This document shows, in pieces, positions 14,717 through 23,323 of a DNA stretch of 34,752 nucleotides. The DNA comes from Oscillospiraceae bacterium (GTDB taxonomy: Bacteria; Bacillota; Clostridia; Oscillospirales; CAG-272): positions 1 through 34,752 of the forward strand of contig SVSC01000008.1 in assembly GCA_015064525.1 (NCBI GenBank), in the 5' to 3' direction. Made by a program: the position numbers and the translations under genes. The notes beneath the pieces were generated by a model. It saw only the letters and a list, made by a program, of their open reading frames with translations, was not told the origin of the DNA and ran no database searches. Each line of letters opens with the position of its first letter. Position 1 is the stretch's first letter.

Positions 14717-17374
14717 ATGGATCAGCATATCGAGCTTCCAAAAACCTACCGACCCGGTGATTTTGAGGATCGGATCTATCAAACCTGGTGCGAAAAGGGC
14801 TATTTCACCCCCGATGTCACCAACAACGCCGAGCATTTCTCGGTGGTTATCCCGCCCCCCAACGTAACGGGGCAATTGCACATGGGCCACGCATTGGACG
14901 AAACTCTGCAGGATATCCTTGTTCGCTACAAGAGAATGCAGGGCTACAACACCCTCTGGATTCCCGGCACCGACCACGCGGGCATCGCCACCCAGATCAA
15001 GGTGGAGGAGCGCCTGCGCGTGGAGGAGGGGCTCACCCGCTACGACTTGGGAAGAGAAAAATTCCTGGAGCGCGTTTGGCAATGGAAGGACAAGTATGAG
15101 GCGCGCATCACGGGTCAGCTGAAAAAGCTGGGCGCCTCCTGCGACTGGACCCGTCAGCGCTTTACCTTCGACGAGGGCTGCTCCCGCGCCGTTCGCGAGG
15201 TATTCGTAGGACTCTACGAAAAGGGCTTGATCTACCGCGGCTACCGCATCATCAACTGGTGTCCCCGTTGTCTCACCGCCCTCTCCGACGCAGAGGTGGA
15301 ATATAAGGATCAGCCCGGCAGCTTCTGGCACATCCGCTATCCCGTGAAGGGTGAGGAGGGCGCCTACGTGGAGGTTGCAACTACCCGTCCCGAAACCATG
15401 TTCGGTGACACCGCCGTTGCCGTGAACCCCGAGGACGAGAACATGAAGCACCTGATCGGGAAAACCCTGATCCTCCCCATCGTTGGCAGAGAAATCCCCG
15501 TGATCGCCGACGACTACGTGGAGATCGGCTTTGGAACCGGTTGCGTGAAAATCACCCCCGCTCACGACCCCAACGACTTTATGGTTGGTCAAAGACACAA
15601 CCTGGAGCAGATCAAGGTAATGAACGACGATGCCACCATGAATGCTCACGCGGGCAAATACGTTGGCATGGATCGCTATGCCTGCCGCAAGGCTCTGGTT
15701 GCCGATCTGGAGGCTGAGGGTTATCTTGTGAAGGTGGTTCCCCATGAGCATAACGTTGGCGTTTGCTACCGTTGCGGCACCACCGTGGAGCCCATGACCT
15801 CCGATCAATGGTTCGTGAGAATGAAGCCTCTTGCCGAGCCCGCCATCAAGGCTGTGGAGAACGGCGACATCAACTTCATGCCCGAGCGCTTCTCCAAGAA
15901 CTACTTCAACTGGATGAACAACATCCTCGACTGGTGCATCTCCCGTCAGCTTTGGTGGGGTCACCGCATTCCCGCCTTCTATTGCGACAATTGCGGCGAA
16001 ATGACTGTTTCCCGCGAGGATATTACCACCTGCCCCAAATGCGGCAAGCCCGTTCGTCAGGACGAGGACGTGCTGGACACCTGGTTCTCCTCCGCTCTTT
16101 GGCCCTTCTCCACCATGGGATGGCCCGAGGAAACCGCCGATCTGAAAAAGTACTACCCCACCAGCGTGCTGGTAACCGGCTACGATATCATCACCTTCTG
16201 GGTTTCCCGTATGATCGTTTCGGGTCTGGAGCAAATGGGCAAGGCTCCCTTCCACACCGTGTTCATTCACGGTCTTGTGCGTGACGCCCAGGGACGCAAG
16301 ATGTCCAAGTCCCTCGGCAACGGCATCGACCCGCTGGAGGTGATCGAAGCCTACGGCGCCGACGCCCTTCGCTTTGCCCTCTCCACCGGCAACTCTCCCG
16401 GAAACGATATGCGCTTCTCCGATGAAAAAATGGAGGCAGCAAGAAACTTTGCCAACAAGCTCTGGAACGCTTCCCGCTTTGTTCGTATGAACCTGACCAT
16501 CAACGAGGCGGTTCTTCCCGGCGAGGATAAGCTGGCAACCGAAGATAAGTGGATCCTCACCGAGTACAACAAAACCGTTGCAACCGTTGTGAACGCCCTG
16601 GATCACTTTGAGGTTGGCGTTGCGCTCTCCGCCATCTACGACTTCACCTGGGACGTTTTCTGCGACTGGTATATTGAGTTGACTAAGTCCCGCCTGAACG
16701 AGAAGGAAACCGAGGGCAACGAGGTGGCGCAGAACGTGCTTTGCTTCGTGCTGAACGGCATTCTCAAGCTGCTCCATCCCTTCATGCCCTTTATCACCGA
16801 GGAGATCTACCAGGCTCTGCCCCACGACGCTTCGGTTGAAAGCATCATGATCGCCAAGTATCCCACCGTGGACGAGGCGCTGAGCTTCCCCGAGGAGTCC
16901 GTGAGAATGACCCGCGTGATCAACGCCATCAAGGCAATCCGTATGCGCCGCAACGAGATGAACGTGGTTCCCTCCCGCCGCGCAAAGGTCTATCTGGAAA
17001 CCAAGTATCCCGAGTCCTTCCCCGAGGCAAGCCACGCGTTCTTCGCGCGCCTCGCCTCCGCCTCCGAGGTTGAGGTTGCCGAGAAATTTGACGATTCCGT
17101 GATCTCCGCCGACAACGCGGTGCAGATCATCACCGACTCCGCCACCGTCTACCTCCCTCTCTCCGATCTTGTGGACACCGAAAAGGAGCGCGCGAGACTG
17201 CAGAACGAGGAAAAGAAGCTGACGAGCGAAATTGAAAGACTGACCAAGAAGCTTTCCAACGAGGGCTTTGTTGCCAAGGCGCCCGTCGCCGTGGTGGAAG
17301 CCGAGCGCCAAAAGCTGGCTCGCTACACCGAAAATCTGGAGGGTGTTCGCGCCGCGCTGGCAAAGCTGGGCTGA
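14717..17374 (+). CDS. valS: Valine--tRNA ligase
   Basis: ValRS (885 residues) is the class I enzyme that charges tRNA-Val with valine in the cytoplasm. The HIGH-type motif LHMGHA is at residues 54-59, within [16 protein letters not shown]. The editing domain follows ([23 protein letters not shown]). The Zn-ribbon-like CDNCGEM...CPKCGKP segment lies mid-protein, KMSKS is at 528-532, and the C-terminal coiled coil ([29 protein letters not shown]) is complete. The ATG at 14717 has AAGGAGGATCCT upstream. It is controlled by the preceding T-box and ended by a strong bidirectional terminator. Confidence 0.99.
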   Translation: MDQHIELPKTYRPGDFEDRIYQTWCEKGYFTPDVTNNAEHFSVVIPPPNVTGQLHMGHALDETLQDILVRYKRMQGYNTLWIPGTDHAGIATQIKVEERLRVEEGLTRYDLGREKFLERVWQWKDKYEARITGQLKKLGASCDWTRQRFTFDEGCSRAVREVFVGLYEKGLIYRGYRIINWCPRCLTALSDAEVEYKDQPGSFWHIRYPVKGEEGAYVEVATTRPETMFGDTAVAVNPEDENMKHLIGKTLILPIVGREIPVIADDYVEIGFGTGCVKITPAHDPNDFMVGQRHNLEQIKVMNDDATMNAHAGKYVGMDRYACRKALVADLEAEGYLVKVVPHEHNVGVCYRCGTTVEPMTSDQWFVRMKPLAEPAIKAVENGDINFMPERFSKNYFNWMNNILDWCISRQLWWGHRIPAFYCDNCGEMTVSREDITTCPKCGKPVRQDEDVLDTWFSSALWPFSTMGWPEETADLKKYYPTSVLVTGYDIITFWVSRMIVSGLEQMGKAPFHTVFIHGLVRDAQGRKMSKSLGNGIDPLEVIEAYGADALRFALSTGNSPGNDMRFSDEKMEAARNFANKLWNASRFVRMNLTINEAVLPGEDKLATEDKWILTEYNKTVATVVNALDHFEVGVALSAIYDFTWDVFCDWYIELTKSRLNEKETEGNEVAQNVLCFVLNGILKLLHPFMPFITEEIYQALPHDASVESIMIAKYPTVDEALSFPEESVRMTRVINAIKAIRMRRNEMNVVPSRRAKVYLETKYPESFPEASHAFFARLASASEVEVAEKFDDSVISADNAVQIITDSATVYLPLSDLVDTEKERARLQNEEKKLTSEIERLTKKLSNEGFVAKAPVAVVEAERQKLARYTENLEGVRAALAKLG

Positions 17375-17396
17375 TTGCGAGAGCCACCCCCAAAAA

Positions 17397-17441
17397 CCAA
17401 CCCCCGCCTCAGGCAAATCCTGAGGCGGGGGTTGGTTTTTT
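17397..17441. terminator. Bidirectional terminator between valS and the converging gene
   Basis: A perfect 17-bp stem (17397-17413 with 17419-17435, loop CAAAT) is followed by TTTTTT on the plus strand, and on the minus strand by a T-run opposite AAAAA at 17392-17396. It ends valS and the minus-strand TPR-like gene that stops at 17447. Confidence 0.95.
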
Positions 17442-17446
17442 CGATT

Positions 17447-18247
17447 TTAAGAAAGCCGTTCTATGGCGGCTTGCGCGGAAATTCTCATGTCCGTGTCTCC
17501 GCCGTTTTCAACGCAATACCGATAATGCGGCCTTGCCTTTTCCGTGTCTCCCAGCTTTTCATAAGCCCTCGCCAAGCCATGATGAACGATTAGCTTGCCC
17601 AGGGGATCGAGCTTTGGAAAGGTTTGCTCCAGCAATTTCAGCTTTTGAATGACCACCGTTTGATAGTCCCCCATCGCCATTGCGCGATCCCCCTTCAGAA
17701 TTGCGTCGGTCAACGCCTGACAGGCAAGATCCTGCTTTTCGCCCCTCGCCTCGGAAAACAGAGCCTCGGCTTCATCGGTCATTCCGTAGTCGAACAGAAA
17801 GGACGTCTTAAAGAGCTTTGCGAAGGTCTTTCTTTTTTTGTTTGAAGCCGCAACCATCTCCTCAACGGTTGAGAGCGCCGCCTCTCTGTTTCCCAACAGA
17901 TCATAGGCGGCAGCAACGAATTGCAGCACCTCAAGGCATGGCTCATACAAAACGAGATCGGCGGAATTTTTCAGCGCCTCATACCGTTTGATAAATTCGG
18001 CGGGGTTCAATTCCAAACGAACCAGCTTGCGCCCCAGATTGATCAGCTTGCCCTTCCCCTCCGCATACCGTCCCCACAGCACAATGAGCGGACAAAAAGC
18101 ATACACCGCGATCCCCAAATACAGGATTTTGGTTTCAATCTGCAGCAAAGAGGAAACAATTGCCAAGCCGATGCAGGCGCTTCCCAAAACAAAATATAAA
18201 ATCGCCACAATCCATATTTTCCAAAGGCTCTTTTTCGTTAAAAGCAT
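17447..18247 (-). CDS. Membrane-anchored TPR-like protein
   Basis: This 266-residue protein begins with two transmembrane helices (about residues 10-34 and 42-59). A soluble region with tetratricopeptide-like helical pairs follows, for example EVLQFVAAAYDLLGNREAALSTVEEM and LIVHHGLARAYEKLGDTEKARPHYRYC. TPR regions usually mediate protein contacts, but no partner is identifiable. The ATG at 18247 lies nine bases after AAAGGA. It is downstream of the DUF4234 gene on the same strand and ends at the terminator shared with valS. No enzyme motif is visible. Confidence 0.8.
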   Translation of the reverse strand: MLLTKKSLWKIWIVAILYFVLGSACIGLAIVSSLLQIETKILYLGIAVYAFCPLIVLWGRYAEGKGKLINLGRKLVRLELNPAEFIKRYEALKNSADLVLYEPCLEVLQFVAAAYDLLGNREAALSTVEEMVAASNKKRKTFAKLFKTSFLFDYGMTDEAEALFSEARGEKQDLACQALTDAILKGDRAMAMGDYQTVVIQKLKLLEQTFPKLDPLGKLIVHHGLARAYEKLGDTEKARPHYRYCVENGGDTDMRISAQAAIERLS

Positions 18248-18327
18248 AGCATCATGTCCTTTCGAAATTTCATACCACGCATTGCGTCCTCGAGGCGTAA
18301 GGGGACAAATCCAATCGTGGAAAACAC

Positions 18328-18654
18328 TCAGATTTTATTCAAACCATCTTGAATGAGGATGTAATTCACAAAGCCAAAGCCGAACAAGCAAAGGACCAAG
18401 TAAATAATCGAACGGGAGCCGTTATCGCCAAAATAGCGATCTAATTTTTCCCCCATTTTATAGCTCCAATAGATTCCATAAATTCCGCAGGTGACAAGAT
18501 CCAAAACAAAGGACATTCCCCCCGACGTATCGCCGTGATTTCCCGTTACGGCATTCACGTCATCTGTCAGTACGATAAACCAATAGATGCAATAAAGCCC
18601 GCAGGTGATGATGGATAAAATAATTGCCATGGGAATACTTCTTTCTTCCTTCAT
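18328..18654 (-). CDS. DUF4234 family small membrane protein
   Basis: This 108-residue hydrophobic protein matches the DUF4234 pattern. The segment IITCGLYCIYWF recurs as LVTCGIYGIYWSYKMGE, giving two similar helix units of the form TCGxYxIYW, followed by a third helix (SIIYLVLCLFGFGFVNYILIQDGLN). Members are of unknown function. The ATG at 18654 follows TAGGAGGAG. It begins 51 bases after the GH78 gene on the same strand and may be cotranscribed with it; no separate promoter is evident. Confidence 0.85.
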   Translation of the reverse strand: MKEERSIPMAIILSIITCGLYCIYWFIVLTDDVNAVTGNHGDTSGGMSFVLDLVTCGIYGIYWSYKMGEKLDRYFGDNGSRSIIYLVLCLFGFGFVNYILIQDGLNKI

Positions 18655-18705
18655 AAGCTCCTCCTAAAAAAACAGATACGCAAGCCCTTGAAACGGTGCG
18701 GCGCA

Positions 18706-21186
18706 TTATTTCACAGTGTAGCTTCCTGCGGTCAATTCAAACACCATGCGTCCGTTCCGAATTTCACCGCCCAGCTCCTTTGCGTTAAAGACGACGTTAT
18801 TGATCTCCACGGTCTTTTGTCCGTAGAGCAGCGGGAATTCCACCCGCGCCACGCCGCAAGGGATCACAAAACGACAAACAAACCGTTCATTCTCGTATTC
18901 CCAACGGCTGTGGATGCCTCTGTAGGTTGCCGACGCCATGGTCATGCGCTTCTGACCTGCGGGGATCTCGCTTTCCTTTCTGGTGTCCGGTGTGGGTGCC
19001 AGAACGAACCGCCCCGCAAAGCCGGGCTCCTCAGGATCGGGACGAATGCCCGCCACCGTTGCGTAAAGCCATTCCGCCACCGCGCCGTAGGCATAGTGGT
19101 TAAAGGAGTTCATGGTCACCTTTCCAAAGCCGGTTGCCTTGGTGTAGGAATTCCAACGCTCCCAAACGGTGGTGGCTCCCTGTCGAACCGAATAGAGCCA
19201 GGAGGGATCCTTGGTTTGCAGCAGCAGAGAATACGCCAGCCCATCCAAGCCCAGCTTGGAAAGGGTTTGATTGAGAATCCCCGTTCCCACAAAGCCCGTG
19301 GACAGCGTGTAGTCATTGTCCACGATCTTTTGCTTCAACAGCTTCACGGTTTTCTCAAAGAGCTCGCCCTCCACCAGATCAAATGCCAGCGCCAGCAGGT
19401 AGGCAGTTTGGGTTTTCTCTGTGATCTCACCGTTTTCCACGTATCTTTCATGATAGTGGGCAACGATTCGCTGTCTCAGCTCCCGATAATATTCCTTGCG
19501 GTCATCTCTGCCGAGAAGCTCCGAAAATTTCACCATCAGCGCGGCATCGTAGGCATAATAGCAAACCGAAATATAGCGCTTGTCGGTGGGCTCAAAGGCA
19601 AGCCAATCGCCGTACGCCGTGTTGGGTCCCTCCAAGCCGAATTGAGAAAGGTACTCCATGTAGGCTTCCATGGCATCGTAATTTTCCGCAACCGTTTCAG
19701 GATCTCCAAACATTTCATAGAGCTTCATGGGAACCACCAAGCCCGCGTCCGCCCATGCGGCGTTCCCGCCATCGCTTTCAAACACGCGCGGGATCACGTC
19801 ACCGTAGGCGCCGTGATTGGTTTTTTGAGAATCTCTCGCATCTCCCAGCCAGCGGCGGAGAAAGCGCTCGGTGTTGGCAATATAGGAGGCGGCACCACAG
19901 AAGATCTGGGTGTCACCCGTCCAGCCCAGCCGCTCATCCCGCTGAGGACAATCGGTGGGAGCGGAGAAATAATTCCCCTTCATCCCCCATTCAATATTGG
20001 AATAGAGACGGTTCACCTCCGCATCCGAGCATTCAAAGCTGCCCAACCCCTCCATCACCGCGCCCATTACCTCGGCGGTAACGCACTCCACCTCAATATC
20101 CCTATCGGCGGTCAGCTCCAAATAGCGGAAGCCATAGTAGGTGTGGAGCGGTCGAAAAATATTTTTCTTTTTGCGATTCCCAACGCCCCTTGCGATATAG
20201 TTCATGCGGGAAAGCGCGGAGCGGTAATTTTCAATATAAATGCTTCCCGCGGGGCCGTCGTTTCCTCTGGCAGGGTCTCCCGAATCGTTGAGCATTTCGG
20301 CAAACAAACCGCTGATTTTCGTGCCGTCCGCCGCCATCACCGCAATGGCGGGACGCCCCACCAGGTTCACGCCGAAATCCAGCATCAGGTGTTGCCCGGC
20401 CCGCAAACGCATCCGCTCGCAGTTGTTACCAACGTCGCGCCTGAGCGTTTTGATGGCGCCGTGTTCGGTTCCGTTTGGCTTCACGTCCCGCCAGACCGTG
20501 GCGCTGATAGGCGCAACGTACTCATTCACGCGAACACGCTCCCCCTCAAAGGGAACGATCTCGCAGGTATAGTCGGTGAAGAGCTTCGCTTGCCGCCACG
20601 CAACCGCATCGGGCGTGACGCAGGGATCGCTCACACGGGCATCGTAAAACTCTCCGTCCCAGATGTCCGCCGACATCACGGGGCCCGCCACCGTTGTTTT
20701 CCAGTCCTCATCGGTGGCAATGATCTCTGTGGTTCCGTTGCGATAGGTTAATTCCAGCTCGGCGCAGAGCGCGGGAGACTTGAAGCCGTAGTAGCCGAAG
20801 GAGATCCGCCCCGACCACCAGCCCGCGGATACTCTGGCGGCAAAAAAGTTCTCTCCCGTTTTGCGAAGATACGGCAGCAGATCATATTCACATTCAAACA
20901 CGCGGTAGCGATAGTCGGTCCAAAGCGGCATCATTTCATCGTAAACACCGTTTTCCCCAATGCGCTTTCCGTTCAGATACGCCTCAAAAATTCCAAGAGA
21001 GGTGATGCGAAGCCTTGCCGTTTTCACAGCCGACGAGGGCGTAAACTTCTTCAGAAAGGTGAGAAGTCCCTGCCCCGCCTCAAGATCAATGGAGCGGTTG
21101 TTAAACACCCGATTGTCGGATTTCCACGGATGGTTGTAAGCCTTGGGATCCAGGTTGGGATCCGTGATGAATTTTGCAAGCTTCAT
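18706..21186 (-). CDS. Family 78 glycoside hydrolase (alpha-L-rhamnosidase)
   Basis: This 826-residue enzyme resembles GH78 alpha-L-rhamnosidases, which release L-rhamnose from plant glycosides, pectic or bacterial polysaccharides. It has the N-terminal beta-sandwich start (NRSIDLEAGQGLLTFLKKFTPSS...LRITSLGIFEAYLNGKRIGE). The catalytic alpha/alpha barrel carries FSAPTDCPQRDERLGWTGD at about residues 407-425, the family's most conserved stretch, then KTNHGAYGDVIPRV and NSFNHYAYGAVAEWLY. The C-terminal sandwich is also present. No signal peptide is seen, so it should act in the cytoplasm on imported oligosaccharides. The ATG at 21186 follows GGAGG. It has its own promoter. Confidence 0.93.
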   Translation of the reverse strand: MKLAKFITDPNLDPKAYNHPWKSDNRVFNNRSIDLEAGQGLLTFLKKFTPSSAVKTARLRITSLGIFEAYLNGKRIGENGVYDEMMPLWTDYRYRVFECEYDLLPYLRKTGENFFAARVSAGWWSGRISFGYYGFKSPALCAELELTYRNGTTEIIATDEDWKTTVAGPVMSADIWDGEFYDARVSDPCVTPDAVAWRQAKLFTDYTCEIVPFEGERVRVNEYVAPISATVWRDVKPNGTEHGAIKTLRRDVGNNCERMRLRAGQHLMLDFGVNLVGRPAIAVMAADGTKISGLFAEMLNDSGDPARGNDGPAGSIYIENYRSALSRMNYIARGVGNRKKKNIFRPLHTYYGFRYLELTADRDIEVECVTAEVMGAVMEGLGSFECSDAEVNRLYSNIEWGMKGNYFSAPTDCPQRDERLGWTGDTQIFCGAASYIANTERFLRRWLGDARDSQKTNHGAYGDVIPRVFESDGGNAAWADAGLVVPMKLYEMFGDPETVAENYDAMEAYMEYLSQFGLEGPNTAYGDWLAFEPTDKRYISVCYYAYDAALMVKFSELLGRDDRKEYYRELRQRIVAHYHERYVENGEITEKTQTAYLLALAFDLVEGELFEKTVKLLKQKIVDNDYTLSTGFVGTGILNQTLSKLGLDGLAYSLLLQTKDPSWLYSVRQGATTVWERWNSYTKATGFGKVTMNSFNHYAYGAVAEWLYATVAGIRPDPEEPGFAGRFVLAPTPDTRKESEIPAGQKRMTMASATYRGIHSRWEYENERFVCRFVIPCGVARVEFPLLYGQKTVEINNVVFNAKELGGEIRNGRMVFELTAGSYTVK

Positions 21187-21237
21187 AGTCGCCTCCACTG
21201 TATTCTATAATTTTGCGGTAGAATCACCAACATAAAA

Positions 21238-21267
21238 ATTATATCATATCCTCCAAAGCGCTGTCAA
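21238..21267 (-). promoter_or_regulatory. Promoter of the GH78 gene
   Basis: Minus-strand TTGACA (21262-21267), 18-base spacer, TATAAT (21238-21243) with an extended TGA motif, about 50 bases before the ATG. No palindromic operator is obvious beside it. Confidence 0.85.
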
Positions 21268-21283
21268 GAGGCTTTTCACGCAA

Positions 21284-22621
21284 TTATTTGATAACGGTAG
21301 TAAAAATCACGACTCCCTTTTCGTTGATGATCTGCAGAGTAATCTCCTGCGATGACTCGTTATACAGCATTCCAAAAGCGAAGCCATCATCATAAAAGGA
21401 CGTTGCAACATCGAACTGGGGATTGATCGCAAAGGCACCCGCTTGTCCGATATAGCCGTACTTCTCGCCCTGCCGCACCATAGCGTATCCGTTATCCGTA
21501 AAGCTTGCGGCGTCATCAAAGGCGGGGCTGATCACGTAAGCGCCCGATTCGTTAATATACCCCCACTTTTCCTTGCCTTCCCCATCCTTTATCATCACGG
21601 GAGCAAGCCCGCATTTGGCAAAGGACATTGCGTTATCAAATTGCAGATAGATCACGTAGGTACCGCTTTTGCTGTTGATATACCCCCATTTTCCATCACT
21701 TTGCACGGGCATCAGCTTTCCGTCGCAAGAGGCATAAACGTCATCAAACTGAGGATTGATCACAAAGGCGCCGCTTTTGTCAATAAATCCCCATTTTCCA
21801 CCGATTTTTACCGCCGCCAAGCCATTGGACTCAAAGTTGAGGGCATCCTCAAATTGCGGAAGCAAAAGATACGTTCCCTTTTCGTTGATATATCCCCATT
21901 TATCATCCAATTTTACGCAGGCATAGCCCTCGGAAAAGGGATACGCATCGTGGAATTGCGCGTTCACGGCAAACAGCCCTTTTTGATTGATGTAGCCGTA
22001 TTTTCCGTTGCTCTTCACCAGCGCGTAACCGTTTTCCTCAAAGGAGTATGCCTCCTCAAACTGCGGATTGATCACGTAGGCACCCTTCTTGTTCACGTAG
22101 CCGTATTGATCGCCCATTCTCACACAGGCAAGACCGTTGGACGCAAAGCTCGCGGCTTCATCGAATTGAGCGTTGATCACATAGACGCCTTTTTTGTTAA
22201 TGAAGCCCCACTTTCCGTTGGATTTTACAGCGGCATATCCGTTTTGGGAAAAATCCAGCGCCTCCTCAAACTGCGGGTTGATCACATACGAGCCCGATTC
22301 GTTGATATATCCCCAGGAATCTCCAAAGGGAACGGCGCACAGCCCCTCGGAAAACAGGGTGTTTTTCTCCTTACGTCCTCCGATCAAAAGCAAGGCAATT
22401 ACCGCGGCAAGCACCGCAATCAACGCCACACCACCGATCAAAAGCGCAGTCCTCGTCCAAATCCGCTTGAGGGGAACCAACGGTTCACCAACTTCCTCGG
22501 TTTCCAACTGTGTCTCATCCACCGCAGGAGCGTTTTCACTTTCCGCCGCTTCCTTCGGCAGCTCCTCCCCCAAGGTTTGCAGGGAATCAGCTTCCATTTC
22601 CGTTTTCTTCTGTTCTTCCAT
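21284..22621 (-). CDS. WG-repeat membrane protein
   Basis: This 445-residue protein has an acidic N-terminal region (about 50 residues), one transmembrane helix (about 58-81) and then nine WG-type repeats of 34-36 residues from about residue 99 to 420. Each reads roughly KWGYINxxGxYVINPQFxxAxxFxxNGYAxVK. WG repeats (PF14903-type) form beta-propeller-like folds used for binding; no enzyme residues are recognisable. The orientation suggests the repeats are outside the cell. The ATG at 22621 follows ATGGAG. The gene diverges from a small XRE regulator and its promoter contains a palindrome, so it is probably repressed by that regulator. Confidence 0.9.
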   Translation of the reverse strand: MEEQKKTEMEADSLQTLGEELPKEAAESENAPAVDETQLETEEVGEPLVPLKRIWTRTALLIGGVALIAVLAAVIALLLIGGRKEKNTLFSEGLCAVPFGDSWGYINESGSYVINPQFEEALDFSQNGYAAVKSNGKWGFINKKGVYVINAQFDEAASFASNGLACVRMGDQYGYVNKKGAYVINPQFEEAYSFEENGYALVKSNGKYGYINQKGLFAVNAQFHDAYPFSEGYACVKLDDKWGYINEKGTYLLLPQFEDALNFESNGLAAVKIGGKWGFIDKSGAFVINPQFDDVYASCDGKLMPVQSDGKWGYINSKSGTYVIYLQFDNAMSFAKCGLAPVMIKDGEGKEKWGYINESGAYVISPAFDDAASFTDNGYAMVRQGEKYGYIGQAGAFAINPQFDVATSFYDDGFAFGMLYNESSQEITLQIINEKGVVIFTTVIK

Positions 22622-22678
22622 GATTGTACTCCATTCTGTTTCTTGATTGTGAGCTTTCCGCTTCTTTCTCACAACATC

Positions 22679-22724
22679 ATTATACTCAACTTTTGAGTAA
22701 AAGTCAATACTCAATTTATGAGTA
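22679..22724. promoter_or_regulatory. Promoter of the WG gene with two 17-bp palindromic operators
   Basis: Minus-strand TTGACT (22702-22707) and TATAAT (22679-22684) are 17 bases apart and read the WG gene. TACTCAACTTTTGAGTA (22683-22699) fills the spacer, and TACTCAATTTATGAGTA (22708-22724) lies just upstream of the -35; their centres are 25 bp apart. The divergent regulator gene has a possible extended -10 (TGATAAAAT, 22725-22733) next to the second site. The layout fits repression by the adjacent XRE protein, with autoregulation. Confidence 0.8.
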
Positions 22725-22779
22725 TGATAAAATTTAATCGGAAACGAAACGGATCCTGACCAAAAGAATGGAGTAAGCA

Positions 22780-22983
22780 ATGAACTATCGAATTCGAATG
22801 AGAAATCTCCGAGAAGATCGGGACTTAACGCAAAAAGAGGTGGGAGCGATCATCAACAAATCGCAGCAGGGGTATAGCCACATTGAGGACGGACGCGCGG
22901 AGTTAAAAATTGAAGATCTTATCACCCTTTGTCGCTTTTACAAGGTGAGCGCCGACTATTTCATCGGAATGACAGACAACTGA
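22780..22983 (+). CDS. Small XRE-family transcriptional regulator
   Basis: This 67-residue protein is essentially one Cro/C1-type helix-turn-helix domain. MRNLREDRDLTQKEVGAIINKSQQGYSHIEDGRAELKIEDLITLCRFYKVSADYFIG contains all five expected helices and the C-terminal SADYFIG(L/M) signature common in Firmicutes regulators. It lacks a sensor domain, so control would come from its own level or a partner protein. The ATG at 22780 follows ATGGAG. It diverges from the WG-repeat gene with two matching palindromes between, and is followed at once by a strong terminator. Confidence 0.92.
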   Translation: MNYRIRMRNLREDRDLTQKEVGAIINKSQQGYSHIEDGRAELKIEDLITLCRFYKVSADYFIGMTDN

Positions 22984-22985
22984 AC

Positions 22986-23027
22986 AAAGCCCACGGCGGG
23001 GAGCTTCGGTTCCCCGCCGTGGGCTTT
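22986..23027 (+). terminator. Terminator of the XRE regulator gene
   Basis: A perfect 17-bp stem pairs 22986-23002 with 23011-23027 around an 8-base loop. The right arm ends in a short T-run (TTTT). It begins three bases after the stop codon. Confidence 0.93.
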
Positions 23028-23042
23028 TGACGATGCAAAACA

Positions 23043-23072
23043 AAAATCACACCGCGATTGCGGTGTGATTTT
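23043..23072 (-). terminator. Terminator of the tRNA-Thr gene
   Basis: AAAATCACACCGC (23043-23055) pairs perfectly with GCGGTGTGATTTT (23060-23072). On the minus strand the stem is followed by TTTTTGTTTTG. The stem begins at the tRNA 3' CCA end. Confidence 0.9.
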
Positions 23073-23147
23073 GGAGCTGGCAATCAGAGTCGAACTGATG
23101 ACCTCGTCATTACCAATGACGTGCTCTACCAACTGAGCCATGCCAGC
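23072..23147 (-). tRNA. tRNA-Thr (anticodon GGU)
   Basis: This 76-base gene folds as a full cloverleaf on the minus strand. The acceptor arms are GCTGGCA and TGCCAGC with an encoded CCA. The D-loop contains AGTTGGTA. The anticodon stem CGTCA/TGACG encloses loop TTGGTAA, anticodon GGT (complement at 23112-23114), and the T-arm has GTTCGACTC. It reads ACC/ACU threonine codons. It has its own promoter and terminator and is not clustered with other tRNAs. Confidence 0.97.
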
Positions 23148-23166
23148 ATTTCCATGCGACTTTTAG

Positions 23167-23195
23167 ATTATACCACACTTCATTTGATTTGTCAA
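23167..23195 (-). promoter_or_regulatory. Promoter of tRNA-Thr
   Basis: Minus-strand TTGACA (23190-23195), 17-base spacer, TATAAT (23167-23172) with extended TGG, ending 19 bases before the tRNA 5' end. Confidence 0.9.
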
Positions 23196-23281
23196 TACCT
23201 TTTTGGAAACTTTTTTGGATTTTTTCGCGATTTTCTTACATGTTTTTCGATCTTTAAATTTGGCTGTTGAGCATCCTTTTG

Positions 23282-23316
23282 GGAACGCCACCGCCCGAAA
23301 ACGGGGGTGGCGTTCC
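23282..23316 (-). terminator. Hairpin after the carbohydrate kinase gene
   Basis: GGAACGCCACC (23282-23292) pairs perfectly with GGTGGCGTTCC (23306-23316), with extra GC pairing inside. It begins seven bases past the xylB-like stop. No T-run follows on the minus strand, so it may end or stabilise the transcript. Confidence 0.6.
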
Positions 23317-23323
23317 ATGGGGA

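Noticed and set aside
14441-17416. Minus-strand open frame of nearly 1000 codons opposite valS
   Set aside because: valS is certain from its motifs; the antisense translation is His/Gly/Val-rich shadow sequence without family features.
18688-20751. Plus-strand open frame opposite the GH78 gene
   Set aside because: It is a shadow of the rhamnosidase codons, with no start signal or domain.
21284-22621. WG-repeat protein as a toxin of a toxin-antitoxin pair with the XRE protein
   Set aside because: It is a large membrane-anchored repeat protein with no toxin motif, and the genes are divergent rather than in one operon.
23072-23323. tRNA-Thr as an attachment site for an integrated element
   Set aside because: No integrase gene and no repeated copy of the tRNA 3' end are seen nearby.
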